Origin: Lytechinus variegatus
Lineage: Eukaryota; Echinodermata; Echinoidea; Temnopleuroida; Toxopneustidae
Assembly (NCBI RefSeq): GCF_018143015.1
Contig: NC_054751.1
Coordinates: 34,241,847-34,305,846 of the forward strand
Length of the DNA stretch: 64,000 nt
Direction: 5' to 3'
Under the pieces are notes generated by a model. The model made no database searches. It saw only the letters and a program-made list of their open reading frames with translations, and was not told where the DNA came from. The position numbers and the translations under genes are program-made. Below, piece by piece: positions 12,301 through 25,400 of this stretch (the stretch's first letter is position 1; the number at the start of each line of letters is the position of its first letter).

Positions 12301-15300
12301 TATTTATGAAAATATTAATTTTTATGCAATATCATTGATTCAAGTTATATGAAATGTAAGTAGTGTGTTTCAAAGTTCTACATATGTAAATAGAAGAATA
12401 TTATCTGTAGATATTTATAAAAGAATTGTTACAAATTTAAATGTTTGATTTCAATGCAGCATTTAGGGTTTTCTATGAAATGTGGAAGATCAGAAGGAAA
12501 AAATGCTATGCATGGCAATAATTCTATACAATTCTAGAATTACCCTTCATATTCATGTATGAAAATTTTCATCAATAGCAATACAAGTCATTGTGTATGT
12601 AAGACATTGTAGATTTCATGTCATCAGAGTTTTTATGTGTATATTGAAAACATAAATGATATGTTATTAATATGATATACAGTCCACAAAGTACTGCCAA
12701 AATTAACATTCGAGTATAGAGTACTACTGTTGTAAGTTATGAAGGCATGTCATTATTAGAAGAAAAAAAAGTTTTATAAATGGTCACAGCATTTTTATTT
12801 GTGTGCTGTCGCATTTATTGAGAATTTCATTGTCACTTTATCGACAAATTTGTCTTTCCTTACTCAATTCTGTGCTTCTATTTTATTTTTTTCACAAAGT
12901 TCAAGTTAGAAAAAGGTGCCAAATACTTATTTCGTTAATTTGGCCCATTGGTTCATATTCAAATACTGTGTATCTATCTAAATATGTTAGAAACTCTTCC
13001 TTTATATTTTCAAACAAATTTGCAAGTTTGATCAATGGTAGCAATGTAGATTGTGTAATCTTAGTTCCCAATCCAATTCATCTGTATACCTTTTGCAAAG
13101 AGGCTCAACCCAAATGAATACAATATACAAGACAAGATATACTTGTTTTTTCCAACTCACGATATTGGTGTTATAATGTAGGTCTTTGGCTACATATCAC
13201 CTTTAACAATCAAGGAAGAAAAGAGGGAAAAGGGTTTTTTTCTTACCAAACTTAAACAAAAATTTCCTCTTTATTTCCCAGAGAAAATTAATCATACTGC
13301 CAAAATTAAGGTTGGGTATGCATGTATCAATGAAGTATTTTGATATCATGAATGTATGTGAAGCACTTTCAAATACCACTACTGTTCCATAACTACAACT
13401 CAGAATTCTGTTTTATATGATTGATATTGTTGCACGTTTTGCTTCAATGTAGTTAAGACAAAACCTTGATATTTACTATTGAAATGACAGTTCTCACAAA
13501 AATACACACATAAGTTGGAGTAAGTACTTTTGATTAATTAAAAAAAAGTTGCAATAATGAGAGATACTTGAGTGACATTCAAGACTATCCTTATCCTTCA
13601 TCCCTTAAGTTGTTCACCAAATACAAAAATATATCAACCGTTTGGAGCCAGATATGTGCAGCTACATTTGAATTATGTGGCCAGACTGTAGTTCTTTTCC
13701 AGATTTTCATAACAAGCAGGGGGTTATTAGTTTCATATTTCAGTCTGGTCTAGATGAATTTTGTAATTTCTCAGGTACAATTAACGATCGAAATCTGGTT
13801 TACTGCCATTCATCTTTTAATTATTTTTGTTTTTCTTGTGATCCACTGTGTGAAGTTCCCACAGCATCCATCGTATATCAGTAAGCTATTCATAATTTAT
13901 CATTATTTCAAGTAAAACGAGCATGTACTGATGTGTTGAATTATCATCCTCGGGAATTTGGGATATGTTTTGATTTACCACACGTGCACAAATATTACGA
14001 ACAGTAAAACATGGCAACATTAAGAACATCAAACATTTAACACAAAAGATTATTTAGTGAATGATCGACCAATGAGGTTGCAAAATTCATAAAAAACTAT
14101 AAGCAAAATGTATTATTGCTAATAAAGTTCTCGCTACTCATCCAACTTTGCATGCACTATCTGGTCTTTATAGCTTTAAAAATACCTTGCATAATTAGGA
14201 GTACTTTGTTACTTTATATATTCCATTTTGAGAAGCTAAATGTTTAGAAGATTGTTAAACTTGCAATAAAGTTATACTTAAGCTGTGCTATAGCAGTAGA
14301 ACTGCTGTGGGTAATTTATACATGTATCAAACCCAGTATAACTTATTATATGGGAAAATGTCTTTTACCATTTCATCCTGTAATAAGATGATGTTTACAA
14401 ACTAAGACTGTTGTTTGTTGAGAGTTTTAATTGTTCAGAAAATAAAGACATGTTATGTTTCCTTAAAAATGACATTGTGTCTGGTTTCATTATCTGATAT
14501 GTGGAGATAATTCAGCTAATAGCGGTGAAGTAGTTGTGGAAAAACAAATTTGTAAGGCCTGTTGTGTACCAAGCCAATGAGCTATGATGCATCCACAACA
14601 ATAGTAAAAGCAAGATACATTTTCGTTGCAGACCATACCAATTCTTTTAAATATTCAGTGCAAAACAATTTGTCCATTGTAACTTTAAATACAAGTAGCA
14701 TCATTCATGATAATGTTGACATCATAATGAAAATACTGATTTATCCACACAACTTAGTGTAAGACTTGAAGTAGAGTATTTATCAACAGAAGTAGGGCAA
14801 TTGTCTTAACCATTTTTTACACAGAACTACAAAAGTTTTTACCTAGTATTTTAACTTGGCCTCGTTAAGATGTTTTGACACAAATCTCTGCTAAATAATG
14901 TTCAGATAAGCCCAGACAATTTGTCTCACTTATACTATTGTTAATATGCATTACACATTCACGTTCCATAGCTTTTTAGTTTCACAATCCATTACGTAAA
15001 CAATTATTTCATTATGATGGCATGAGTTTATTTTGATGTCACAAGTCTGTTAGATAATAGTAATCTAAAGAATTTTACCACAACATTTGTGTAGCTTTTG
15101 ACAAAATTCATTTTACACTATTTTGTTATTAGGAATCTGAATGGACAACAGCTTTTTGTCACCTTGCCCTTGGAACACAAATTACACAGGCAGAAGACAC
15201 TATTTGGACACGTTATACCCTATTGACTTTGTATACAAAATGTATGTGAATGAATGAGGCTTGACTCGTTCACATGCACCTCTAAGTTCTGGTGATTAAT

Positions 15301-16922
15301 TCATGAAAGGACTTGTCAGATGTTTTACCAAAGAAAGTTAAATATATCTGAGACCTATCATAGAAATACTTGGGTACATGTGCTTCCTGCCAATCAAATT
15401 CAAGGATAGTTGTATCAGATCTTGCAACATGTCAGGTGACAAATTTCAATGAATGCCCCCCGGCAACATTTCATGTACAGAGTCAATGGGATATAATGTG
15501 ACAAGTGTTCAGAGAGGCATCATATTTTTCTAGTGTTTGGGTGTGACAGGATTTGTCACATATTTTATATCTGACGGTTTACCACGGCAACAATCAGACA
15601 CCTGTACTTCTCAGCCAATCAAAATCAAGGAAAGTTGTTCATGTTGGACCTCGTAACTTGTCCGATAACAGATGCTGACAAAATGCTCTCATGAATGCCC
15701 ACAAAACAAAATGTGAAACTTTAAAAAAGCTTGTTAAAACCTATAATAAAATTCAATACACACTAATATTTTATCTGGTATGGAATAATTTAGTTATAAA
15801 CATATACACCATGGTACAATAACAAGCCACTGATAAAGATATGTTTCATTGAAATGAGTCCATGTTTCATCTATGTATATATATTTTCCACGCACTAAAA
15901 AGGTTTCTGTATACCAATCCCCAACTTCCATTTGTTGATTAACAATATCGCCCTACAGAATGGTTTTTAATAATGATGATTGAAATTAACTGTTATTTAT
16001 GCAATATAAATATGATCATATCTGACTCAGCTAGGCATCTCTAAATAAGAGAATGAAAATATATACACCAATAATTTCCAATTTCATAATCTTGAATTTC
16101 TTCAATGCTCATATTTAAAGTTTATGAATATGAGCATGCAAGAAGCAGAATATAATATTTTCCCTTTCTTATCTCATATAAAACACTGTTCCTGCGCCTA
16201 GTGCAATGAGCATCTCTGAATGGTGTGTCTGCTCAATAAGACATCACTCTTATTATTTTTTCATCAAAAGTTCATCAATCACAAATATACAAATCGACTG
16301 AATGAAAGCATATTATGCATCACCAACACATATACAAATACTTTAAATTCCTACACAGCCTTAGATATATATCCAATTAAATACATAATAAAAAGAGCTA
16401 TAAATTATTCACACACTCTTCCAATTAGCACATAATTCCTGAAAGATTATCCGGAGAGAAAATCTTACACTAAATGTTACATAAAAAGACAATATTTTTC
16501 ATTTTACGCATTGAACGAGCAGACAGTATTCAGTAAAAGAATCAATGACTGACTGATTTTATGACTGTAAGATACTAACTTTAGTTAAAGGAGTTGATAT
16601 TGGCAAATGACATCTATTGCTCCTTAAGGAGAGAAAATACCATCTATTGCTGTTAAGGAGAATATTGAAATAAAAAACAAGGGCCATATCACAAATTACC
16701 TGGTCCATGCATTTGCTATGCGTTAACATAGACACTTCAAGGGGAAGACTGGACAGTCAATAGTGTGTAATGATTTGATACAAGGTACAAGATTTTTTCT
16801 TCAAATTTGTTTGTCTAAAATTAAAAATGAATATATTCCAGAGGCTTTACGGTTCAGAAAAGGTGTAATTTTCCGCATTCGCAGCCGCTTGAGCCCTCTC
16901 GAAATCCCCCCTCTCATTTTGA
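9371..16922. other. Putative 3' UTR followed by gene-free sequence
   Basis: About 7.5 kb with no exon I can support. AATAAA hexamers occur at 9582 (closest to the stop at 9370) and 14441, among others, so the 3' end of the CAAX gene is ambiguous. Recognisable pieces are a fragment of the 37.5-kb-type element near 11490-11545 and two members of a dispersed repeat at 15.3-15.7 kb. Confidence 0.4.
15295..15680 (+). repeat. Two diverged copies of a dispersed MITE-like repeat
   Basis: Both copies run from a (T)GACAGGA-TTGTCA-like start to CAGCCAATCAAAATCAAGGA-like sequence (15396-15415 region and 15613-15636). The same pair of motifs appears at 19290-19410 on the plus strand and, inverted, at 59515-59640. 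The shared pattern (dyad around TCTGACA/TGTCAGA, then an ATTGGCTGAGAAGT box) identifies one family. Confidence 0.6.
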
Positions 16923-17332
16923 AGGCCACCGCACACCTTACGACCCGACTGGCTTGCGACTGAGTGAGGGGAGATGTGACGTCACAGCTCATGTCAGCTT
17001 GATAGTCACAGACCGGTCAGAGACAAGTCGCAAGGAAAATCGTAAGGATTTGACATGTCGATTCCTTATGACTGGATCGCAAGCTAAATCCAACTTCCAG
17101 CCAATCAGGCAGCAGAGTTGCACGACACGTATATGACAAACAACGCGCATATATGCAGTAGTAAGCGCACTTTCTCAGTTGCTATGGCGAAAAGCAAAAA
17201 GCGCTTGTGTGAGTTGCAGATCAGATCACAAGGTGTGTGGTGTTGAGGCTTATGACTCCCTTGCAATTCATCTCCCCTCACTCAGTCGCAAGCCAGTCGC
17301 AGACCAGTTGGGTCGTAAGGTGTGCGTGGCCT
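16923..17332 (+). mobile_element. GC-rich MITE, copy 1 (PIF/Harbinger-like)
   Basis: The ends read AGGCCACCGCACACCTTACG and, inverted, CGTAAGGTGTGCGTGGCCT. Inside, repeated GTCGCAAGCCAGTCGC-type motifs make the element highly self-complementary. A 3-bp flank is TGA on the left and TTA on the right, consistent with a mutated TWA duplication. Composition is much richer in GC than the surroundings, which creates spurious open frames on both strands. There is no transposase. The same family is present at 18159-18584 in the opposite orientation. Confidence 0.8.
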
Positions 17333-18105
17333 TTATACACAGCTGCGTGCCGATGTGCGATGTTTACTTACTCAACACTGTTGGGCGCCCTTCCCCATTA
17401 GCGAAATCAAGCGTTTAAAAAAATTGCCAAAGTGTCCAGTCTCCCCTTGTAGTATCTTTGGCATTAAGCTCTGGCACGTGCTAAATTGGACATTTTACAA
17501 GTCTAATTTAGCGATAATCAGATGATTATATTAACTGTTTTGATAAAATTTGGTATAGTAGGTAGTATATATTCCCTGCTGCCAGGTCTTCTAATATTTC
17601 TCTTCAAGGAATAAAAATCATCATGGGTATGACATAGATTTCATAGATTTCAACAGTCAATGGTCCATATTCTGAACTTGGGTTTAATTGCCTGAAATTA
17701 TGGTTTGATTACTAAAAGCCAAGTGTGACATAAACCTCGAACAATACAGGTTCAAATTATCAGCTCATTTGAGACTCAAATCATTGAGAATTGTCTGGGA
17801 ATAATAGTTTCATTTACTATACAATCATGATGAAAGACCACAGTGAATATAATAAATATACAATGTAAACAAAACTTTTTAAATTTTTGTCTTCACATTA
17901 TAGTAGCACAGAGTTAGACCATGGTGTAATTTAAACCAGACATCAGACTGCGAGCCTATATCATTCCCATCTTAGAAACACCAACTGCTTATGGGGACTA
18001 TCTAGGCACCAATATCATCACCCATTCATATCTATTCATTCTTTTAGTCTGAAAATCATCTTACGGGACATTGTCCATCAAAGAGGTTAATTAAACGGTG
18101 ACACA
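17333..18105. other. Non-coding sequence between two MITE copies
   Basis: AT-rich with no exon, RNA gene or further repeat recognised. Confidence 0.4.
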
Positions 18106-18696
18106 TTTGCTCTGGCGACAATTAATCCAGGCTTTATTTTGTATAAGATGAAGGGTTAAGGTCACCTCACACCTTACGACCCGACTGGTCGGCGACTGGC
18201 TTGCGACTGAGTGAGGGGAGGGGAGATGAGTCGCAAGGCAGTCATAAGCCTTGACACCGCACGACTTGCGATCCAATCTGCGACTCACGCATGCGCTTTT
18301 TGCTTTTTGGCATGGCATCTTAGAAATTGCGCTTACTACTGCGTATGCGCGTTGTTTATCATAATACGCGTAATGCAACTCTGCTGTCTGATTGGCTGGA
18401 GGTTGGATTGAGCTTGCGATCCAGTCATAAGGATTTGACATGTCAAATCCTTCCGATTTTACTTGTGACTTGTCTCTGACCGGTCTGCGACACTCAAGCT
18501 GACAAGAGCTGTGATGTCACATCTCCCTTCACCCAGTCGCAAGCCAGTCGGCGACCGGTCGGGTCGTAAGGTGTGCGGTGGCCTTTAGAGTTAGGGTTTA
18601 ATGTTAGGTTTAGGATAGGGTAGTGTGAAATCCAGGGTTGAAGTTGGTTGATCCATTAGTGAGTGGAATTTACAGCGGAGCAATTGTCGCCAAAGC
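18106..18696. mobile_element. Outer MITE (GGCGACAATT ends) interrupted by a second MITE
   Basis: GCTCTGGCGACAATT at 18109-18123 is matched in inverted orientation by AATTGTCGCCAAAGC at 18682-18696 (14 of 15 positions). Between them lies the complete GC-rich MITE at 18159-18584. The outer element is therefore about 165 bp of sequence split by a younger insertion. Confidence 0.6.
18159..18584 (-). mobile_element. GC-rich MITE, copy 2 (PIF/Harbinger-like), inverted relative to copy 1
   Basis: The ends are AGGTCACCTCACACCTTACG and CGTAAGGTGTGCGGTGGCCT, with an exact TTA duplication at 18156-18158 and 18585-18587. Internal blocks seen in copy 1 (GACATGTC, ACCGGTC, ATTGGCTGGA in reverse complement) recur in inverted order, so the two copies lie in opposite orientation about 0.8 kb apart. 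The TTA duplication and lack of coding sequence fit a PIF/Harbinger-derived MITE; this is inference from end structure. Confidence 0.85.
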
Positions 18697-19455
18697 AATC
18701 TGATTAAACAGAAGGGGGGGGGGCTCTAAAGACTTTCATGCATGGGACTGGTCTTTGTACCTACCCGGGGTATACCTTTTGATTAAAAGAAATAAACAAA
18801 TCGTATATATTAAGAAGTCGGGTAAGGTGATGGCTAATGATCTCTAACAGAAAAAAGAGAATACTTTGGGTCTATCTGATCTTTTTGTTCCATAGCAATA
18901 GATTGTGGTATGAATATTTCAAAGAGTTAAATTGACAAATATAATGTCATTCTATTGGGTATATACAATAAGACTTCATGATCAAAATGCTGCATCCTGG
19001 GTAGGGAAATAAGGTGGTGATTCAAAATTTGTTTGTGATAGTAAACATGTGACCCAATCTTATGCTCAATGAGATCCCTCAAATTATTCCTGTTTGGAAA
19101 AAGTGGAAGTGAATGTACTATCATCCTTACTAAATTTCCCAGAAAAATGGACTTTGCAGATGCTTGTTAAGAGAACACATTTTGATCTACAAGTATCGGA
19201 TTTCGAATTCTACTCCTAAAATGATTTTGCATCCACGAATAGGTCAGCAGGTATATGTATGGACCACCAGCCTGACACTGTTTAAGCAGTCCAGGGGAGA
19301 ATTTCATGACAGGACTGTCAGACATTTTATCTGACAAGTTCTGTTTCATCCGACAGTCACTTGTATAGTACACGTAACAGTGCCTTTCAGCCAATCAGAA
19401 TCAAGGAAAGCTAACATAATACAATGTAGATGTCACATATAGACCTTTGTAGCAA
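18697..19455. other. Intergenic region downstream of PSTK
   Basis: Holds a poly-G run at about 18712 and, at 19290-19410, a member of the dispersed repeat also seen at 15.3-15.7 kb and 59.5 kb. It should contain the PSTK 3' UTR next to 19456; the closest minus-strand AATAAA I saw is near 18132. Confidence 0.4.
19290..19410 (+). repeat. Dispersed MITE-like repeat copy
   Basis: Contains the TCATGACAGGACTGTCAGAC start and a CAGCCAATCAGAATCAAGGA end block, as in the copies at 15.3-15.7 kb. It lies within a few hundred bases of the PSTK stop codon and may be part of its 3' UTR. Confidence 0.55.
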
Positions 19456-22400
19456 TTACTTTGCCATCTTGCCCCTTAAACAGTTTTTTAAAAAGTCTTC
19501 AAAGTTTTCTCTTGACTCTGCATCAGCAGGAAGGTCTGGTGGAGTAAGACTACCTTTCCTTAGTTCATCAAGTATTGTTGTCTTGCCGAGGTTCAGAGCA
19601 GAAGCCAGGTCTCTCAGTTTAGTACTTGATAGTTCATCTGTAAATAATAAAATCAAGAAAATAACATTACTAAGTCATATACTAGCCACATCAATGAAGG
19701 AGAGGAATAGAAAAATGTGTGCATAATAAAGAACAATATTTACGTGACACCACAGGAGTGGACCAAATACAATTGCAATAATATCATGATTTTATATTTA
19801 ATCATCGGAACAAATTCTCTTAGTGCTTAACTGATACTGGAACATTATTACCCTAGTCATTGGGTTCTTGCTTACCCACGAACAATGTATCAATTTGTTT
19901 TCTTCATTAATTCAATTTAATTTGCCCTTCATCTCTTTCTGATACAACAATTTGTCACTTTATCTACATTGTATTATCTAAATGACTGCTTTGAAACAAA
20001 GTAAAACATTGAGAATTATTGTAAATAATGGAGGCTTGTGACTGCAAACAATTTATATTTAAAAAAAATGTTTTGTCATTCGATTGACTGCAGAAAATGA
20101 AGCCAATTATATTTGCCATGTAGCAGATTGGACCTATGTTGAAAAATTATCAAATCTAGTCTACAACACTTTAATGCTAGCAAGCATGCAAGTTATGCCG
20201 TCTTCATTCACAATTAAACTTGTAGTCACTTACATTTTTATTCACAGCTTGATTAATATTCATAGCATTATCAGTTTTTAAATCAACAAAACATACATCA
20301 TGTGTGAGCACCTTTTGATGATGTTATAGTTTGAGAAATGTATTTTCTCAGAACTTGATCAGCCTGGTGAAGGAGACTAGAAGCACATTCAGTTCTGCTC
20401 TGTTCCTAGAAAGGCAAACAAAAATCAATAGCACATGATTAATCATTCATTTACTTATTGAATTAAGGGTAGCATTTCATGTAACAAATAGTAATATTAA
20501 CTGTATCAGATGTCTGATCAGGGCAACTTTGATACATTGTTGCCTGCTTCACACTGGGATCAAATGGCCAGTCAATAAATTTCCAGTTGTTTATCCACGG
20601 GCCCAATTTATTGCCCACTCAGGAAAGTCAATGAGAAAATGCATGGACATGTAGGGGGCAATAAGTCAGAGCTAACATCGGGTATTCTACGCGTTTTTTA
20701 CGCATCCTTGGCTTGAACCGTGCAGTGCTATATGTCACAATGTTAATCAAGTTGAGACACCGCTGGATACTACGTCCCTACGCCAAGGACGCGTCATTTA
20801 ATTATGTCACAATGGTTCAAAGGACCAGTCTGCTCAACATGGCAAAATGGATTCCCATTCTTAAACTTTAAAATATCAATGTTTTTTGCTCTAGATGTCT
20901 GATTAGGTTAATAAGAGCGATATTGACTAGCCTCATCTACGACTCGGGCGATATAAATTTAGTTTGGGCGATATATGTTGTATCGCCCTGATGCCAGTCA
21001 ATATTGCTTTAATATTCACTGAATATTATGTAAAAGCTGGTGAAATCCTTGCATTTTATTTGACTGGGTATGGTGGCTAGTGGTAAAGTGACCACCTCAT
21101 GAACAGAAGGTCATAGATTCAATCCCGGCCGAGTCAGAGACTTGAAATATGGGACCTTCTTCCTTTTTGTAATGATATAGGGTATTCATATTGCACACAT
21201 ATCCACCTTGTTAGGTGCTCAAGGCGCTCCTGTATTACCCGGCTAAGCTAGGCGTTCATAGCGCACACAGCTTTTTAAGGAATTACTTCCTACCGGTACT
21301 CATTTACTTCACCTGGGTTGAGTGCAGCACATTGTGGATCAGTTTCTTGCTGAAGGAAATCACGCCATGGCTGGGATTTGAACCCACGACCCTCTGTTTC
21401 AAAGTCCGAAGACTAATCCACTGGGCCACAACGCTCCACAATGTATTCAACTATTGAGATGGAGTGGGTAATAACAAAGTATTATATTATACAGGGCTCG
21501 CTTGAAAACCAGCTTAACGTTGATGTGGCTATCCTGGGTAAACAAGAGTTATAATTATCAGAGCAACTTATTCAGTAAAAATTATTTACGATTATCTGGG
21601 AACTCCTTTTGAATACCTTGAAATAGCAATTCCAATAAATATGTACTCCAGAACTGGATAATATGTGAAAACATCTTGAAATCATCAGAAAGATTATGGT
21701 GCTCTGAAATTACCATGGCTTTACGAATTTAAGTGCAGTAAGCATGGAGAAATATGGGGGTCGAACATAAAAAAGGTTGTTTTTATGGAATTGTCAAAAT
21801 GAATTGTTTACCTTAGCTTCAAGATCTTCTTCAATAAGAGGCGTAACAGGAGAGAGGAACGATGACAGCAGTAACATCCATACAGACCCACTTTGTAAAC
21901 AACAAGAAAGATATGACCAAAGACAATAATGATATTTCGAAATGAAGAAAATGTATAAGTTTGATAAACAGAACATGTTTCCCAGTGAAGAAAACCCATT
22001 TTCAACCTGAAAATTATCACCAATGATCTCTATATTATTTCCATGTCAGAGATGAGGTGTATTTACTTCAAAATGTCTTCCATTTATCAAAATGTTTTTT
22101 CCTTCATTTTCGTTTTGCAAGCAAGAAGATTCTCTACATTATTCTGCCATTACATGGGCAAGAAAGATTAAGCTTTGTTCAAAAATGTTTAACACAATTA
22201 GCCCCACCTATATTACATGTAATAGACGTGAAGTATATTTAAAGCCTGTCTCTACCTTTGGTAAAGGGTCAGTTACGTGAACTTTATTCAAGAATCATCA
22301 AACATTACAATACTACAAAAGCATAGTAGTTACTGAATGCATTTTTCCCAATTAATGGGCAGCTTGAACTAAAGTCTGTGTGATAATAAGTTGCATTTTG

Positions 22401-25400
22401 TAAAAAGCTCTATATTTTAAACATTAATACTTACAGAATAAAGTGGTCAAATTCTTCATCAGCTTCAATTAGGATTGAGTTTGCTTCCCAAGGTGCTTTA
22501 CTTGCATCAGGTTGCTCTATTTTTGTTGCCATGGTAATAATTGTTTCTTCAGGAATTTTAGCCTTTCTCCTCACGTTTCTTTTGATGGCAACATCTGTGC
22601 TGCATTCAAACCCAATCTGACAAAATCCAGTAGAATCTGTAGAATATAAATCATATTTTAAAAAATGGGTTTCTAAACTTTATTAAATTGTGATTTTATT
22701 CTGTGGATATTTAAGAAAAGGGGAAAATCCTTTTTTTGATAAAAGACATATATGTGATATAATTATTAATGACAGTTTGGCAAACATCCAACAAAAACTT
22801 ATTTTCAGAATTTTTATTTTATGACATCACATGCGAACAACTCCCCCAATGTCACCACTGGCTAGCACAGAACTGTGATGCATTAAATTAATATATCAAT
22901 CTGAGTTGTAGCTCGACAAATCTTCTGATACCTTGTTTCATTGCTTCAGAATATACGATATTGAATATCAGAGCATATCTTTTCTCCAGAGGAAATCAAC
23001 TCCTTGTAGAAAGGATATAGTGCAGAGATACTCAGTCGAAATCATTACTTTTGTCAATCATATTTTTCATCCAATCTTTCCACAAATCAATTCATCTTTC
23101 AAAAAAATTTGAAAAAGTACTAAGAGGATTTATATTGATATTTTTGGCTACAAGGGAATTCAAAATGCAAGTTGAGTTTATCAAAAGCCCCTCCAATTTT
23201 AACATTTGATTGATATTTTCATGTATTTCACTTTAAAAATGTTTAAATTACCATTTTAAATTATTTCTATTTTGTGTTAGTTTCATCGCAGATATACCAA
23301 CAAGCACTATTGTTCATCAGTTAGATAGCAATTATTCAGCCTAGATATTTCATGTTCACAGCTACATTATACTCACACTTGCGGGCAAGCTGATAGAGGT
23401 TGTATCTCATACTTCTGTAAAACATGTTATCATCAATTAGGATGATGACACAACGTTCTTTATCATTTCCTTGAACTGCTTCTCCTGATAGACAATCAGC
23501 CATCTTCATCCATACTTCTCTCTGTACAGATGAAATATCTTGGACATCATTTGAAGGAATACCGCTGCCAATTTGAAGATTTGAAATGACTTGAAGCAGT
23601 GTCCTCTGTTTCTGTATCACTTCTCCGATGATGAAATCCAAACATTCAATGATCTGATGTCTGTATTCCTTCCATAGAGTATGTTGCTGATGTGAAACAA
23701 AAAAACAAAACATATTCTTCAAGGCATTCCTAACAATTGTACTTGATAAAAATCGAACTGGTATTAAAATCGTTTTTCACATTTTTTTTGAGGGGGGGGT
23801 ATTAAATCATGTATTTTAGCAATTTGGGAGCTGACATGCATGATTTTGTTCCGCATACATGATCATCACAAATTTGGACTCAAAAGTTGTGCAAGACTTG
23901 AGGGCAAATAGTCTTGGAATGATGCGATGTAACTTTCAAACATATTCGTAACATATTTATCACACAAAATTCTGAGGCATTACATTATGGTTATGCAGTA
24001 GTAGAATAGGTTTTTAAAATTTAATTATTTTATTACCCATACCTTGTAACGGTTAGCCGAATTTTCTTTTAAAAAAGTTTGTTGCGTTTCTATTTCGAAG
24101 ATCCTTAATTTGATGTATAATTCGCAAAAATATAATTGTGAGGCAATAGCTATCCAATGACAATGAAAATGTCTACAACAATCAATCATGCTCATCTTGC
24201 CCACTTGTTCACTGCTACCATCCTGCCTGTGGAGAATCTACAGGTAGGACTATGGTATGCCAATGCTGTATTGAGCACACACTTTGAAAATCATTAAATG
24301 TCTCTTTTGTGACCCAAATTAATAATTTCCATACAGTTGCAATTTATTTTTCATTAGTAACTTAGGAATAATTTTTGTATTCACCAGAGCACTCAAAAAC
24401 TTGAATTTTGGGCATATTTTTGTGTACGCCCTCTATTGGTGGAAAGTAATATGGCAAGAAAATTTTCATTTTTCAACCTCTATTTTTAATCAAGAAAAAA
24501 AAAATTAAAAAAAATAAATTTACGTAAGAGCCAAGTTATAAGATGAATAGCTGTAATGAAAACTGACAGTGTAAGAAAATCAAGCATTTGTCCCATAGAA
24601 AAAGAGAAAATAAGCCCAACATTGCCATCCTTATCTTGCCACACATGGTCATGGAAATATAACTGAGAACAAGATTATATCATAACCTTGTTCATTGAAT
24701 GAGTGATCTTGCCTGGTCTACAACAAACTCAGTGAAATTAAAATAATTATTATTCATTTCGAAATCATCATGGATTTCCCATGGCTTGGTGTCAATGCAC
24801 TAACCAGATACAAACCACTCATTCATATATAACCTTGTTCTCTGTTTCTACTCCGTGTGGCAAAATAAGGTTGGCAATGTTCGGCTTATTTTCTCTCTTT
24901 TCTTGGGCTAATATGCTTGATTTTTTTTTACACCAAATTTTCATTACGATTAGATCCATTCATCATATAAACTTGGTTCTTGAGTAAATTGAATTCTTGT
25001 AATTATTTTTTTTCTAAATTCGAAATAGAGATTGAAAAATAATTATTTACTTGAATTTTTATTTTCCACCAATAGAGGGCCTGCAAACAGATGAATACAA
25101 AAATGATCCCCACATTACTAATGAATAATGGACTGCAACTGTATGAAAATAGACAGATCTAAGTATTTTTTGGTTACAAAAGTGGCATTTTTATGTGTTT
25201 TACATTGCATAGATCTACATTCAAGTTTAGATTCTCCACAGGAAGTGTGGTAGAGTGAACAAGTGATACAAACCTGTACTTGGGAGTTATTTGATGAGAC
25301 GAGCTGGACAGTCGGATCGAGATTCTGTGGAATGATTTTATCGTAACACAAATGCACAACATCGGCGGTGCCTGGCCATCCTCCCGCTCCCTCACCGGCG

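Noticed and set aside
16801..18441. Several 60-116-codon frames on both strands
   Set aside because: They lie within the GC-rich MITE copies, where GC content alone removes stop codons.
18590..18630. Interstitial telomeric repeat (GTTAGGGTTT...TTAGG)
   Set aside because: Only one or two degenerate TTAGGG units; too short to call.
21066..21438. tRNA genes
   Set aside because: A/B-box-like sequences are degenerate, do not complete a cloverleaf and sit at SINE heads.
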